From contig NZ_JH932292.1 in assembly GCF_000301035.1 (NCBI RefSeq), positions 520,782 through 584,781 on the forward strand: a stretch of 64,000 nt of DNA, read 5' to 3'. The position numbers were made by a program, and so were the translations under genes. Positions 38,163-47,735 of the stretch are shown here, in pieces (position 1 is the first letter of the stretch; each line of letters begins with the position of its first letter). The notes below the pieces were generated by a model that saw only the letters and a list, made by a program, of their open reading frames with translations, made no database searches and had not been told where the DNA came from. Origin of the DNA: Facklamia hominis CCUG 36813. Its GTDB lineage: Bacteria > Bacillota > Bacilli > Lactobacillales > Aerococcaceae.

Positions 38163-39686
38163 TGCTAAATACGCTCCAGCTAATAATAAAACAAGACAAA
38201 CTACAAAGACAATGATGATTAACTTCTTCATGAATTTCCACCATGTACCTATTTCAATATTAGCAATGGCTAAAGCCCCGACAACCACTCCAGATGTTGG
38301 TGTAATCAAGTTCACAATACCTGAAGCACTTTGGTATGCTGTAACAACGATCGAACGAGCAACATTGGCAAATTCGCCAAGCGGAGCCATAATCCCCATT
38401 GTTGCTGCAGCGAGTCCTGAAGTTGAAGGAATCAAGAAGGACATTGGAATATAGAAAATATAAGTCAATGTCGTAAAGGCCCACTTAGGCAAGTTAGCTA
38501 GAGACATTTCACCCCAGTGAAGTACCGTCGCTGTAATTTGACCATCGTTCATTACAACTTGGATACCACGAGCCACTGCACAAATTAAAGCCACTGAAAT
38601 TAAGTCAGTAACACCATTAATAAATACTTCTACGAAACGACTTTCATTCATCTTATAGTATAAAGCAATAATCACTGACATCATGAAGAATAATACAGAG
38701 ATCTCAGTTAAATACCAAGTACCAAATGGAATCAATGATTTACCAACTAAAGCACCAATGATAGGAAGTCCAGTAATCCAATTTGTTAAACTTTCAAAGA
38801 AAGTCCAATTTTCGTTTAAATCTCCCCAAGGGATTAAAGCTAAAATCATTAAAACGAAGGTAAGCATGAAGATAATTAAAACACCTTTTTGTTTACCAGT
38901 TGGTGCTGGAGCATCTTCTTCAACAGCCCATTTTTCTTTATCTGATTCAATATGATCTGCAATATAAGAATTTCGTTTTGGATCTTCCATTACTTTTTTA
39001 GCATAGCTTGACACATACCAAGCACCAATCACATAGGTAACAGCAAAGAAAATTAAACGAAGAGCCATACCATCAGCGGTAGAGATACCCGCCATATCAG
39101 AAGCAATTACGGTTGCGAATGGGTTAACAGTAGAAGATAGAACCCCAAGTCCAGAACCAACTAAGACCACTGCCACAGCCACTAAGGCATCCATTCCTAC
39201 CCCAACCATCAAAGGAATCAATAGTGGATAGAAGGCAACTGTTTCTTCAGCCATCCCATAAGTTGATCCACCAAGGGCAAAGACAAACATCAATACCCAG
39301 ATTAAAATTGATACATTTTTACTATTATTTTTAATTAATGAAGCAATTCCCGCGTCAATGGCACCGGTTTCATTAACAACTCCAAGGAAACCACCTACCA
39401 TTAAAATAAAGAAGGATACTTCTAGCGCACCGGGTGTCGAATCAGTTCCTAGAAAACCACGAATTGGTGCTGAAAATAAGTCCCAAAAGCCTTGAGCTGT
39501 TTTTTCTACAGTATGATAAGTCCCTGCAATAAAATTCCCATCAGCATCTACATCATAAACACCCGAAGGGATAATCCAAGTTAAAATAGCTACAACGGCT
39601 GTAATAATAAATAATATGGTAAAGGCATTTAACATTTTGCGTTTTTTAGGTGTTTGTTCAACCTGATTTGTATTCATGTCAGACAT
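38157..39686 (-). CDS. arcD: YfcC-family transporter, probable arginine/ornithine antiporter
   Basis: A 509-residue membrane protein with about 12 helices of the YfcC/DcuC-like superfamily. Typical segments: LTWIIPSGVYDVDADG, FFILMVGGFLGVVNETGAID, GGSTYGMAEETVAFYPLL and IPSTSGLAAATMGIMAPLG. Streptococcal arc operons use this type, not the APC-type ArcD of Pseudomonas. Arginine/ornithine exchange is inferred from its place between arcB and arcT. A strong hairpin separates it from arcB. Confidence 0.88.
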   Translation of the reverse strand: MSDMNTNQVEQTPKKRKMLNAFTILFIITAVVAILTWIIPSGVYDVDADGNFIAGTYHTVEKTAQGFWDLFSAPIRGFLGTDSTPGALEVSFFILMVGGFLGVVNETGAIDAGIASLIKNNSKNVSILIWVLMFVFALGGSTYGMAEETVAFYPLLIPLMVGVGMDALVAVAVVLVGSGLGVLSSTVNPFATVIASDMAGISTADGMALRLIFFAVTYVIGAWYVSSYAKKVMEDPKRNSYIADHIESDKEKWAVEEDAPAPTGKQKGVLIIFMLTFVLMILALIPWGDLNENWTFFESLTNWITGLPIIGALVGKSLIPFGTWYLTEISVLFFMMSVIIALYYKMNESRFVEVFINGVTDLISVALICAVARGIQVVMNDGQITATVLHWGEMSLANLPKWAFTTLTYIFYIPMSFLIPSTSGLAAATMGIMAPLGEFANVARSIVVTAYQSASGIVNLITPTSGVVVGALAIANIEIGTWWKFMKKLIIIVFVVCLVLLLAGAYLAI

Positions 39687-39703
39687 ATTATTTCCTCCTT
39701 AAC

Positions 39704-39744
39704 TTTAAAAAAATCCGGTCATAGCTTATGACCATAACCGGATT
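39704..39744 (-). terminator. Hairpin with U-tract inside the arc operon (arcB/arcD)
   Basis: AATCCGGTTAT/ATGACCGGATT gives an 11-bp stem with one G-U pair (39712-39744) followed by TTTTTTT on the minus strand. It may lower arcD-arcT-arcC expression relative to arcAB or protect the arcAB mRNA 3' end. Confidence 0.8.
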
Positions 39745-39768
39745 AATATGTCATTTTTTATAGGCAAA

Positions 39769-40779
39769 TTATACTTTAGGGATGAACAAGTTACCATTAG
39801 TAACTGCCATCACTGCTTTAATTGAGTGCATACGGTTTTCAGCTTGTTGGAATTGACGAGCGTGATCGCCGTTGAAGACATCATCAGTTACTTCCATTTG
39901 ATCAATACCAAATTTATCTTTCATTTCTTTACCATAGCGAGTTTCAGTATCGTGGAAGGCTGGTAAGCAGTGTAAGAAGATCCAGTCTTTGTTTTCGATC
40001 TTATCTGTTAATTCTTTATTAACTTGATAAGGTTGAAGTAATTTGATACGTTCTTCGAACTTATCTTCTTCACCCATCGATACCCATACGTCTGTATAGA
40101 TAACATCTGCATTCTTCACGGCTTCTTCAACATCATCTGTTACACGAACAGTCGCACCAGATTCTTTAGCATATCCTTCAGCACGTTTAACGATTTCTTC
40201 ATCAGTAAACAATTCTTTAGGTGCAGCAATCGTTACGTTAACACCTACTAAAGCTCCCATCACGATCAAGCTGTTAGCCATGTTATTACGACCATCACCA
40301 CAGTAAACCAAAGTTTTACCTTTTAATTCACCGAATTCTTCTTTAATGGTCATAAAGTCTGCGATCATTTGAGTTGGATGCCATTCGTCGGTCAAACCAT
40401 TCCATACTGGAACGCCAGCATATTTACCTAATTCTTCAACGTCTGTTTGTTTAAATCCACGGAATTCAATTCCATCAAACATTGATCCTAATACAATGGC
40501 TGTATCCTTAACAGATTCTTTCTTACCCAATTGGATATCATTAGATCCCATAAATTCTGGAGCAGCTCCTAAATCATTAGCTGCAACTGTAAAGGCAGAA
40601 CGTGTACGTGTTGAAGTCTTTTCAAAAAGTAATACAATATTTTGACCTTTTAGGTATTCATGTGGGATATGACGTTTTTTCAAATCTTTTAAGTGAATTG
40701 AAAAATCAATCAAATATCTTAATTCATCGGGTGTAAAATCAATTTCTTTTAAAAAGTTTTTTCCTTGGAACATGGGCAT
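39769..40779 (-). CDS. arcB: Ornithine carbamoyltransferase, catabolic
   Basis: A 336-residue enzyme that phosphorolyses citrulline to ornithine and carbamoyl phosphate in the deiminase pathway. Motifs: STRTR (56-60, carbamoyl phosphate), EWHPTQ, and HCLPAFHD (ornithine/citrulline side). The catabolic role follows from neighbours arcA, arcC and arcD. It starts 28 nt after arcA and is followed by a hairpin. Confidence 0.97.
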   Translation of the reverse strand: MPMFQGKNFLKEIDFTPDELRYLIDFSIHLKDLKKRHIPHEYLKGQNIVLLFEKTSTRTRSAFTVAANDLGAAPEFMGSNDIQLGKKESVKDTAIVLGSMFDGIEFRGFKQTDVEELGKYAGVPVWNGLTDEWHPTQMIADFMTIKEEFGELKGKTLVYCGDGRNNMANSLIVMGALVGVNVTIAAPKELFTDEEIVKRAEGYAKESGATVRVTDDVEEAVKNADVIYTDVWVSMGEEDKFEERIKLLQPYQVNKELTDKIENKDWIFLHCLPAFHDTETRYGKEMKDKFGIDQMEVTDDVFNGDHARQFQQAENRMHSIKAVMAVTNGNLFIPKV

Positions 40780-40807
40780 TCTCCTATCTATTTTACTGAC
40801 TTAGCGA

Positions 40808-42010
40808 CTAAAATTTTTCACGAACTAATGGCATTGACATGCAACGAGGACCACCACGACCACGAACTAATTCGCTACCTTCGATTTGGTGAATCTTAAC
40901 GCCTGCTTTGCAAAGTAGATCATTAGTAATGACGTTACGGTTGTAAACCACAACTTCACCTGGCGCAATAGCTAATGTGTTAGCTCCATCATTCCATTGT
41001 TCACGAGCACCGGCAACAATTTCGCCACCACCGCAACGTAATAGAGAAACTTGGTCAACACCTAAAGCTTTAGCTAAGGTATCTTCTAATTTACCTTCCA
41101 TTTCATCCACTTTGACATCGTCTCCATTTGGAGTTAAACGAATAACTTTCAATCCACCTTCGATTTCTGGGTGAATGGTAAATTTATCATGGTCAATGTG
41201 GGTAAATACCGTATCTAAGTGCATGAATTTACGATTGTTAGCAATTAAGAAAGCATAAACTTCTTTATAGTCTGTTTCTTTAAATAAACGTTTAGCTAAT
41301 TTCAAGATTGAACGTTTATCAGTACGTTGTGAGATACCAACAGCAAGCACTTGACTAGATAGTACTAATTCGTCCCCACCTTCGATACGAGTAGATTCTT
41401 CACGGCTATAGAAGCGAGGAGTATCCTTATATTCTGGGTGGAATTCAAAGATATATTTTGCATAAAGTGTTTCACGATTACGAGTATCTGAGTACATATG
41501 GTTAATTGTTACACCATTACCAATTGTCGCAAATGGGTCACGTGTGAAGTAAAGGTTTGGCATTGGATCCACTGCAAATGGATAATCTGCATCAAGGTCA
41601 TCTAAAGCAGTTGTTTTCACATCTAATTCAGATTTCTTGAAACCTTCCATGGATTTTAGAACCATATCGAAAGTATCTAAAGCTAATAATTGTTCACGAA
41701 CAGCTTGATATTGTGGTCCTTCTGCAAGTCCACATTCTGCCATCCAATCGTCAACAAATTGTTCTTTAACGCCACCTGCATCGATTGCTTCTGCAGCTAA
41801 TTTTTCAAGGTATACTGTTTCAATACCTTGATCTTGTAATGTTTTAGCAAAGTTATCATGCTCTGCTTGAGCTGCTTCGAGATAAGGAATATCATCGAAA
41901 AGTAAACGATCTAGGTAGTCTGGCATTAAGTTTTCTAACTCTTTACCTGGACGGTGAAGTAAAACCTTTTTTAAACGACCGATTTCAGAAAATACTTGAA
42001 TATTTGACAT
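40808..42010 (-). CDS. arcA: Arginine deiminase
   Basis: A 400-residue enzyme converting arginine to citrulline and ammonia, the first step of the pathway. Guanidino-group hydrolase motifs: [35 protein letters not shown], and the C-terminal [12 protein letters not shown] with the nucleophilic Cys. It is about ten residues shorter than many homologues; both ends look complete. The ATG follows AAAGGGAGGAATTTGA. First gene of the operon, with a promoter region carrying a cre-like box and TGTGA half-sites. Confidence 0.97.
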   Translation of the reverse strand: MSNIQVFSEIGRLKKVLLHRPGKELENLMPDYLDRLLFDDIPYLEAAQAEHDNFAKTLQDQGIETVYLEKLAAEAIDAGGVKEQFVDDWMAECGLAEGPQYQAVREQLLALDTFDMVLKSMEGFKKSELDVKTTALDDLDADYPFAVDPMPNLYFTRDPFATIGNGVTINHMYSDTRNRETLYAKYIFEFHPEYKDTPRFYSREESTRIEGGDELVLSSQVLAVGISQRTDKRSILKLAKRLFKETDYKEVYAFLIANNRKFMHLDTVFTHIDHDKFTIHPEIEGGLKVIRLTPNGDDVKVDEMEGKLEDTLAKALGVDQVSLLRCGGGEIVAGAREQWNDGANTLAIAPGEVVVYNRNVITNDLLCKAGVKIHQIEGSELVRGRGGPRCMSMPLVREKF

Positions 42011-42039
42011 TCAAATTCCTCCCTTTAATTGATATATTC

Positions 42040-42104
42040 ATTATAACTCTCAGCGGAAACCGCTTGCGTTAACGATTTCACATCAACAAAACCAATTGAT
42101 CACA
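42040..42104 (-). promoter_or_regulatory. arcA promoter with cre-like box and TGTGA direct repeats
   Basis: A perfect -10 TATAAT (42040-42045) lacks a good -35. The -35 area is covered by a cre-like CGCAAGCGGTTTCC (42055-42068, 12 of 14 consensus matches). Further upstream, two TGTGA half-sites lie 22 bp apart as direct repeats (42078-42082, 42100-42104). The layout fits an activator-dependent promoter, for example a Crp/Fnr ArcR, repressed by CcpA; this is inference. Confidence 0.6.
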
Positions 42105-42139
42105 TTTTATTAGTTATTGATTTCATAAAAAGAATGCGA

Positions 42140-42185
42140 AACAAACGACATAACCAATGTAAGATTAATCACATTGGTTATGTCG
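42140..42185 (-). terminator. aspS terminator
   Basis: A perfect stem of about 14-15 bp (CGACATAACCAATGT and its complement, 42147-42185) with a 10-nt loop, then TTTGTTT on the minus strand, isolates hisS-aspS from arcA. Confidence 0.85.
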
Positions 42186-42198
42186 TATTGATCACATA

Positions 42199-43971
42199 TT
42201 ATTTAGGATACTTAACAACTAAATGAAGGTCATCTAATTGGTCTTTAGCAACGTTATTTGGTGCATCGGTTAAGAGGTCCTGTCCACGTCCAGTCTTAGG
42301 AAAAGCAATAACTTCTCGAATATTAGGCTGTCCAGCTAAAATCATCACTAAACGGTCCAATCCTAATGCTAATCCTCCATGTGGTGGGAAGCCAAATTCT
42401 AGCGCATCTAATAAGAAAGCAAATTGACTTTGAGCTTGTTGCGGTGTAAAACCTAACAACTCAAACATCTGATCTTGCATCTCACGCGTATGAATCCGAA
42501 TCGATCCACCCCCAACTTCGTAACCATTTAAAACAATATCATAAGCTTTAGCCCTTGCTTGATCTGGGTGTGCCTTCAACTCAGCGACATCTGGATTTTG
42601 AGGTGCCGTAAATGGATGGTGCATAGCTACATACCGGCCAGCTTCCTCATCATATTCAAATAAAGGCCAGTCGGTCACCCATAAGAAAGCTAATTCTTGT
42701 GGATCATAAAGCTGGTGTTCCTTGGCTAAGTAGCTTCTTAAAGCCCCCAAGGAATCCGCAACCACTTGTTTCTTATCTGCCACAAAGAATAAGATGTCAC
42801 CTATTTTAGCATCTAATCGTTCTTTAATCAAGTCCTGATCTTCATTAGATAAAAACTTAGCAATTGGCCCATTAAATCCTTCTTCAAGTACCTTTGTCCA
42901 GGCTAAACCTTTTGCTTTATAAGGCTTAACAACGTTAAACAAAGCATCCGCCGTCTTACGAGTATATTCGTCCGCTTTTCCCTTAAGATTAATCGCCTTA
43001 ACTTGGCCACCCGCCTCAACTGCACTCTTAAAGACACCAAAATCACTGGTAGCCGCAAAATCACTCAGATCAGTTAGCTTCATATCAAAACGAATATCCG
43101 GTTTATCAGATCCATATTCATTCATCGCTTGGTCATAAGTCATTGTTGGGAAAGCTTCATTAATTTCTATTCCACGGGTTGCTTTCACCACTTCCTTCAA
43201 CATGGCCTCAACCCCTGCTTGAATCTCTTCTTGTTCCAAGAAACTTGTTTCTAAGTCGACTTGGGTAAATTCAGGTTGACGATCACCTCGTAAATCCTCA
43301 TCTCGGAAGCACTTCACAATTTGATAATAACGGTCAAATCCAGCACCCATTAACAATTGTTTAAATAACTGTGGGGATTGAGGTAGAGCAAAGAACTTGC
43401 CCGCATTTTGCCGAGTGGGAACCAAATAATCACGAGCACCTTCGGGAGTTGATTTCGTTAGGAAGGGGGTTTCCACATCGATAAAACCTGCATTATCTAG
43501 ATAATGACGAATAGTCTTGGTGACGACATGTCTTAAACGGATATTTTCAAAGACTTGATGGCGTCTTAAATCAAGCATTCGATATTTCAGACGTACTTCT
43601 TCATCGGTATCAATATTATCTTCAATATAAATAGGAGGTGTTTTAGCTTTCGCATGAATGATCAGTTCTGTCGCCATCACTTCAAATTTTCCAGTTGGAA
43701 TTTTTGGATTAATTTGATCTTCCGCCCGATATTGAAGCTCCCCTGTTATCTCGATGACATATTCAGACCGCAACTTGTCCGCTGCTAGGAAATCTTCAGC
43801 TGATAGCTTGCCAGAGTTAAATACCACTTGGCAAAAACCTTCGCGGTCACGCAAGTCAACAAAGATGACTCCTCCTAAATCCCGTCTTTTTTGAACCCAT
43901 CCTTTGAGGGTAATTGTTTTTCCTACCCATTCATCACTGACTAAACCACAATAAACTGTTCTTTTTGCCAT
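42199..43971 (-). CDS. aspS: Aspartyl-tRNA synthetase
   Basis: A 590-residue class IIb synthetase. N-terminal OB anticodon domain (about 1-105, [19 protein letters not shown]), class II motif 2 [18 protein letters not shown], bacterial GAD insert (about 290-420), and motif 3 [13 protein letters not shown]. It starts 2 nt after the hisS stop and shares the hisS T-box leader. Confidence 0.97.
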   Translation of the reverse strand: MAKRTVYCGLVSDEWVGKTITLKGWVQKRRDLGGVIFVDLRDREGFCQVVFNSGKLSAEDFLAADKLRSEYVIEITGELQYRAEDQINPKIPTGKFEVMATELIIHAKAKTPPIYIEDNIDTDEEVRLKYRMLDLRRHQVFENIRLRHVVTKTIRHYLDNAGFIDVETPFLTKSTPEGARDYLVPTRQNAGKFFALPQSPQLFKQLLMGAGFDRYYQIVKCFRDEDLRGDRQPEFTQVDLETSFLEQEEIQAGVEAMLKEVVKATRGIEINEAFPTMTYDQAMNEYGSDKPDIRFDMKLTDLSDFAATSDFGVFKSAVEAGGQVKAINLKGKADEYTRKTADALFNVVKPYKAKGLAWTKVLEEGFNGPIAKFLSNEDQDLIKERLDAKIGDILFFVADKKQVVADSLGALRSYLAKEHQLYDPQELAFLWVTDWPLFEYDEEAGRYVAMHHPFTAPQNPDVAELKAHPDQARAKAYDIVLNGYEVGGGSIRIHTREMQDQMFELLGFTPQQAQSQFAFLLDALEFGFPPHGGLALGLDRLVMILAGQPNIREVIAFPKTGRGQDLLTDAPNNVAKDQLDDLHLVVKYPK

Positions 43972-43973
43972 AA

Positions 43974-45293
43974 CTATTCTCCTTTAAAAAATGCATCAAT
44001 CACAGAAGTATCCATCGTCAATCGTCGGAAGACTCCAGCAAAATCCTCCAGTAAATCTTCGAGGGAAAGCGTTGTTTCCTGACCATTAGCCTGGTTTTTA
44101 AAAGTCAACTGACCCGATGCTACTTCTTTTTCGCCCAAAGTAACCACTAACCGACTGTCCAACTTGGCTGCCGTCTTAAATTGTGACTTTAAAGAGCGGT
44201 TTAAATAATCCCGTTCAGCAATTAGACCCGCTCCTCTTGCTGCTTGAACCACTTGGGTAGCCAATCGATTCGCTGCTTGCTCTAAACAAATAACATAAAC
44301 ATCGACAGGTTCGTAACCGGGCAAATCGATACCCTCTTCTTCTAACAATAATAAAAGACGCTCCATACCCAATCCAAAGCCAAAACCGGATTTTTGAGGG
44401 CCACCCAAATCTTCGACCAATCCACTATAGCGTCCCCCACCACAAACGGTTGATTGAGCGCCTATCGCTTGGTTTTCAACAATAAATTCAAAAATCGTCT
44501 CTTGATAATAATCTAATCCTCGTACAATACGATCATCCACTTGATAAGGAATGTTCAGAGCTTGAAGTAATGATTGAACTTCTTCAAAATGCTTTTGACT
44601 CGTTTCATTCAAATAATCCAATATTGACGGTGCTTGTGGCAGAAGCGCCTGATCCTTAGGGTCTTTTGAATCTAGAACCCTTAGCGGATTATCATGAAGT
44701 CTTCGCTTTGAATCTTCACTCAATTCATCAAAATGCGGCTCAAAATAATCAATTAGAGCCTGACGATAAGCTTGGCGAGCGGTTTTTTCGCCTAATGAAT
44801 TTAGATGGATTTGAATTCCTCTTAAACCCAATTCTTGGAAAAATTGCCAAGCAAGAGCAATCACTTCCACATCAGTAGCTGGATTATCTGAGCCAAAAAC
44901 CTCAACACCAATCTGATTAAATTGACGCTGACGGCCGGCTTGAGGACGCTCGTAACGAAACATTGAACCGATATAATAAAGTTTTAGAGGCTGAGGATGT
45001 TCTGGACCAAACAACTTGTTTTCAATGTATGCTCGAACTACCGGTGCCGTCCCTTCAGGACGAAGGGCAAGACGACGCCCCCCTTTATCCTCGAAATCGT
45101 ACATCTCCTTGGAAACGATATCGGTCGTATTCCCAACTGACCTTGCAAATAAATCATAAGATTCGAATAAAGGGGTTCGAATTTCTCTGAATAAATATTG
45201 ATCAAATAAATCTCGGGCCAAATCTTCAACAAACTGCCAACGTGCAACGTCCTTTGGCAGGATATCTTCCGTCCCTTTCATCTTCTGAATCAA
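43974..45293 (-). CDS. hisS: Histidyl-tRNA synthetase
   Basis: A 439-residue class II synthetase. N-terminus MKGTEDILP, motif 2 [20 protein letters not shown], His-specific [11 protein letters not shown] and motif 3 [15 protein letters not shown], with an anticodon-binding C-terminal domain. A TTG at 45293 is chosen as start: AAGGAGG lies 7 nt upstream and gives the family's [10 protein letters not shown] opening; the frame stays open further into the leader. Operon hisS-aspS under a T-box. Confidence 0.95.
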   Translation of the reverse strand: MIQKMKGTEDILPKDVARWQFVEDLARDLFDQYLFREIRTPLFESYDLFARSVGNTTDIVSKEMYDFEDKGGRRLALRPEGTAPVVRAYIENKLFGPEHPQPLKLYYIGSMFRYERPQAGRQRQFNQIGVEVFGSDNPATDVEVIALAWQFFQELGLRGIQIHLNSLGEKTARQAYRQALIDYFEPHFDELSEDSKRRLHDNPLRVLDSKDPKDQALLPQAPSILDYLNETSQKHFEEVQSLLQALNIPYQVDDRIVRGLDYYQETIFEFIVENQAIGAQSTVCGGGRYSGLVEDLGGPQKSGFGFGLGMERLLLLLEEEGIDLPGYEPVDVYVICLEQAANRLATQVVQAARGAGLIAERDYLNRSLKSQFKTAAKLDSRLVVTLGEKEVASGQLTFKNQANGQETTLSLEDLLEDFAGVFRRLTMDTSVIDAFFKGE

Positions 45294-45314
45294 ATTGCTT
45301 CCTCCTTTTTTAAA

Positions 45315-45535
45315 TATAAAAATCGCCCTAGCCATAGCATAGGACGATTGAACGTGGTACCACCTAATTTTGCAATGTAACCATTGCCTTAAATAACTTA
45401 ACGCGCTAAACGGGATAACTTTGCATTATCCTTCTCCGTAGTGTCTTCACTATTGCATGAACAGTCTCACCATCTGTTCCTCTCTGTTTGCGAGCTACTT
45501 ATCTACTTCAACGAATTAATTTTGTTTATAGCTTA
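45315..45535 (-). promoter_or_regulatory. T-box riboswitch for hisS-aspS (specifier GACAC)
   Basis: T-box core TTAGGTGGTACCACG (TGGTACC at 45356-45362) precedes a terminator stem AATCG-CCTA/TAGG-CGATT (45321-45349) with T5. Stem I contains AGTAGATAAGTAG on the 5' side. Its 3' side reads GTGAAGACACTACGG, so the specifier position (45441-45445) offers overlapping GAC (Asp) and CAC (His) codons, matching the two genes controlled. A -35-like TTGACA lies at 45553-45558; the -10 is unclear. Confidence 0.88.
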
Positions 45536-45621
45536 CTTAATCTACTTCTTTTTGTCAAGAACAATAATAGATATCTATAAATTAAATAATTAGCAGTTTT
45601 AGAGATCGCTTCCTAAAAAAG

Positions 45622-45650
45622 TTGACAATTGACAAATATCCCCTTTATAA
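45622..45650 (+). promoter_or_regulatory. Possible promoter upstream of the amidase gene
   Basis: TTGACA (45622-45627), 17-bp spacer, TTATAA (45645-45650). A second -10-like TATAAT lies near 45766, closer to the gene but without a clear -35. Otherwise 45540-45800 holds nothing recognisable. Confidence 0.4.
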
Positions 45651-45809
45651 GTATTTCAATCGTAATCTTAATCCCTTGAATTTATTAAAAGACAAATGGA
45701 TCACAAAATGATTACTTTTTAATGACATTTTATAAAAATGGAAGAAAGCGTCAACAAAGTTATTATAATAGAAGTATTATGAAGACCGTCTAGGAAGGAA
45801 GGCGCCCTG

Positions 45810-47186
45810 ATGCCAATCTCATTTAACCTATCTAAGAAGCAACTAGCAATTTTCTTCACCGTCACTAGCCTATTTATTGCTAGTCTAAGTCTTAGTTATC
45901 TAACACGAACCAGTCCCTTAACGATTGTTCGTCCCGGAGTTACCCTGCGTCAAGAACCCTCCACAGGATCCCAAGCGCTCGCTGAAATCGATCCTAAGAG
46001 CCAAGTTTCCTTGCTTAGCCGTAATGAAAACTGGTTGAAAGTACGTTATCAAGGTAAGATCGATGGCTGGATTCCCCAATGGCTACTTGATCAGCCGGAA
46101 CTCCCCTCTGACCAGGAAATCGGCTTAAAAACTAAAGGAAAAACACCTCTATATAGTAAAGCAGATAAAGATAGCCCGGTAGTCACTGAATTACCGGCAG
46201 ATAGCTTTAGCAATGTTCAATTTGTTCAAGCAGACTGGATCAAAATTTATTATCAAGACTATGAAGGTTTCGTACAAAAAAATCAAGTTCAACTCCTTGC
46301 CAGTAAAGATGCTAAATTGCAACGTCAAGCCAAAGAAGAGTCGGAAAAGAAAGAAGCAAAACGTCAAGCAGCCTATGAACAACTTAAGGACCAGTTAACG
46401 ATCCGCCAAGAAGGAGCCTATTTCTTTGAAAGCCCCTCCTATCAATCCAAAGCTCACTATCAAGCCTCATATCTTCAACAATTCACTCTTCTTGAAGAAG
46501 TCAAAAATGAAGAAACAGGTGAAATATTCTATAAAGCTAAAGACGATCAAGGCCGAGAAGGTTATTTAAATCCAATGGTTGTTTCACAACCGATCGATTC
46601 GATTGATCATAAGAGTGAACCAAAAGTACATACACTTAAAGAGGCGACCCTCTTTATCGACCCAGGGCATGGCGGCGAAGACCCCGGAACTTTATCCCTA
46701 GATAAGCAGTTTCATGAAAAAGACTATACCTTGCCTGTCGCCGTAAAACTAAAGGCCAAGCTAGAAGCTCTAGGCTGCAAGGTCATTCTTTCACGTGATC
46801 AGGATGTTTTTGTTGGCTTAGATCAACGGGTTGACATGACCAATCAATCGGACGCAGACCTTTTTGTCTCAATCCACTTCGATGCTTCTTGGGATCCCAA
46901 TTGGAATGGCATTACTACTTACTTCTATCACTTAGAAGATGAGAACTTCGCTCAAGCCATGCAAGCAAGCATCTCCTCTCTCGGACAATCAGATGGTGGC
47001 GTTCAATATGGTAATTATCAAGTACTTCGTGGGAGCCATATCCCCGCAATCCTTCTAGAAATGGGCTTCATGTCCAATGCGGCTGATCTAGAAAATATTA
47101 AAAGTGATCAATATCAAGATCAACTCGCACAAGGTATTGTCCAAGGCTTAGAGAGCTATTTTAATCAACTCAATAAAAATCATTAA
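45810..47186 (+). CDS. N-acetylmuramoyl-L-alanine amidase with SH3-like repeats
   Basis: A 458-residue wall hydrolase. An N-terminal membrane helix (about 11-30) acts as signal or anchor; three bacterial SH3-like regions follow (about 38-96, 103-165, 193-260); a charged coiled stretch (168-195) lies between the last two. The Amidase_3 domain (about 278-455) has zinc ligands His287 (DPGHGG), Glu303 (HEKDYT) and His356 (SIHFDAS), and catalytic Glu417 (LLEMGFMSN). It would cut the glycan-peptide bond of peptidoglycan outside the cell. ATG follows AAGGAAGGCGCCCTG. Confidence 0.95.
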   Translation: MPISFNLSKKQLAIFFTVTSLFIASLSLSYLTRTSPLTIVRPGVTLRQEPSTGSQALAEIDPKSQVSLLSRNENWLKVRYQGKIDGWIPQWLLDQPELPSDQEIGLKTKGKTPLYSKADKDSPVVTELPADSFSNVQFVQADWIKIYYQDYEGFVQKNQVQLLASKDAKLQRQAKEESEKKEAKRQAAYEQLKDQLTIRQEGAYFFESPSYQSKAHYQASYLQQFTLLEEVKNEETGEIFYKAKDDQGREGYLNPMVVSQPIDSIDHKSEPKVHTLKEATLFIDPGHGGEDPGTLSLDKQFHEKDYTLPVAVKLKAKLEALGCKVILSRDQDVFVGLDQRVDMTNQSDADLFVSIHFDASWDPNWNGITTYFYHLEDENFAQAMQASISSLGQSDGGVQYGNYQVLRGSHIPAILLEMGFMSNAADLENIKSDQYQDQLAQGIVQGLESYFNQLNKNH

Positions 47187-47187
47187 A

Positions 47188-47226
47188 AAACAGGCTGGGA
47201 TGTTAGATCCCAGCCTGTTCGTTTAT
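47188..47226. terminator. Terminator between amidase gene and dtd
   Basis: AACAGGCTGGGAT and its complement form a 13-bp stem with a 4-5 nt loop (47189-47219). A and T runs on both sides suit the convergent genes. Confidence 0.85.
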
Positions 47227-47279
47227 TTAATTTCATAAATTTTATGCCCAATCAAAAGAGCATACTTAAGACAGATAAA

Positions 47280-47726
47280 CTATCGGTCTACCGAATCCAA
47301 GATAATCGTCATTGGTCCATCATTCACTAAAGAAACTTGCATATCTGCACCGAATTGACCTGTTTCCACCTGGTAGCCGTAATCTCTTAGACACTGGTTA
47401 AAATAATCATACAATTCAGTCGCTAAATCGGGATCAGCGGCCTGAGTAAAGCCAGGACGATTTCCTTTCTTAGTAGCGGCATATAGCGTAAATTGACTGA
47501 TCGAAAGAATGGCTCCCCCCACTTCTTTTAACGACAAATTAGTCTTTCCTTCTTCATCTTCAAAAATTCGCATATTAGCAATCTTACGTGCACAGTAGTC
47601 ACAATCTGTCTGATCATCCCCGTGGGTAAAACCGACTAACAATGTAAATCCATGATCAATAGCCCCTACCACTTCTCCATCAATGGTTACTTGAGCAGCT
47701 TGAGTCCGTTGAATAATTACTCGCAT
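47280..47726 (-). CDS. dtd: D-aminoacyl-tRNA deacylase
   Basis: A 148-residue DTD that removes D-amino acids (and misacylated Gly) from tRNA. Signature segments: [18 protein letters not shown], the catalytic-region SISQFTLYA, and [14 protein letters not shown], with the Gly-cisPro pair GP near the C-terminal [11 protein letters not shown]. It starts 9 nt after rel and shares its transcript, the standard Firmicute arrangement. Confidence 0.97.
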   Translation of the reverse strand: MRVIIQRTQAAQVTIDGEVVGAIDHGFTLLVGFTHGDDQTDCDYCARKIANMRIFEDEEGKTNLSLKEVGGAILSISQFTLYAATKKGNRPGFTQAADPDLATELYDYFNQCLRDYGYQVETGQFGADMQVSLVNDGPMTIILDSVDR

Positions 47727-47735
47727 TTTTTCCTC

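Noticed and set aside
38260..38484. 74-codon Cys/Tyr-rich frame in the arcD region
   Set aside because: Composition is typical of a shifted frame of a membrane protein, and it lies within arcD.
46191..46398. Reading frames of about 60 codons on both strands inside the amidase gene
   Set aside because: Out-of-frame shadows of a long, well-supported gene; no start signals.
47189..47219. Relation of the GGCTGGGAT terminator here to the GGCTGGGAC core in the glyQ leader
   Set aside because: The resemblance is nine bases of a GC-rich stem common in terminators of this group; the flanking folds differ.
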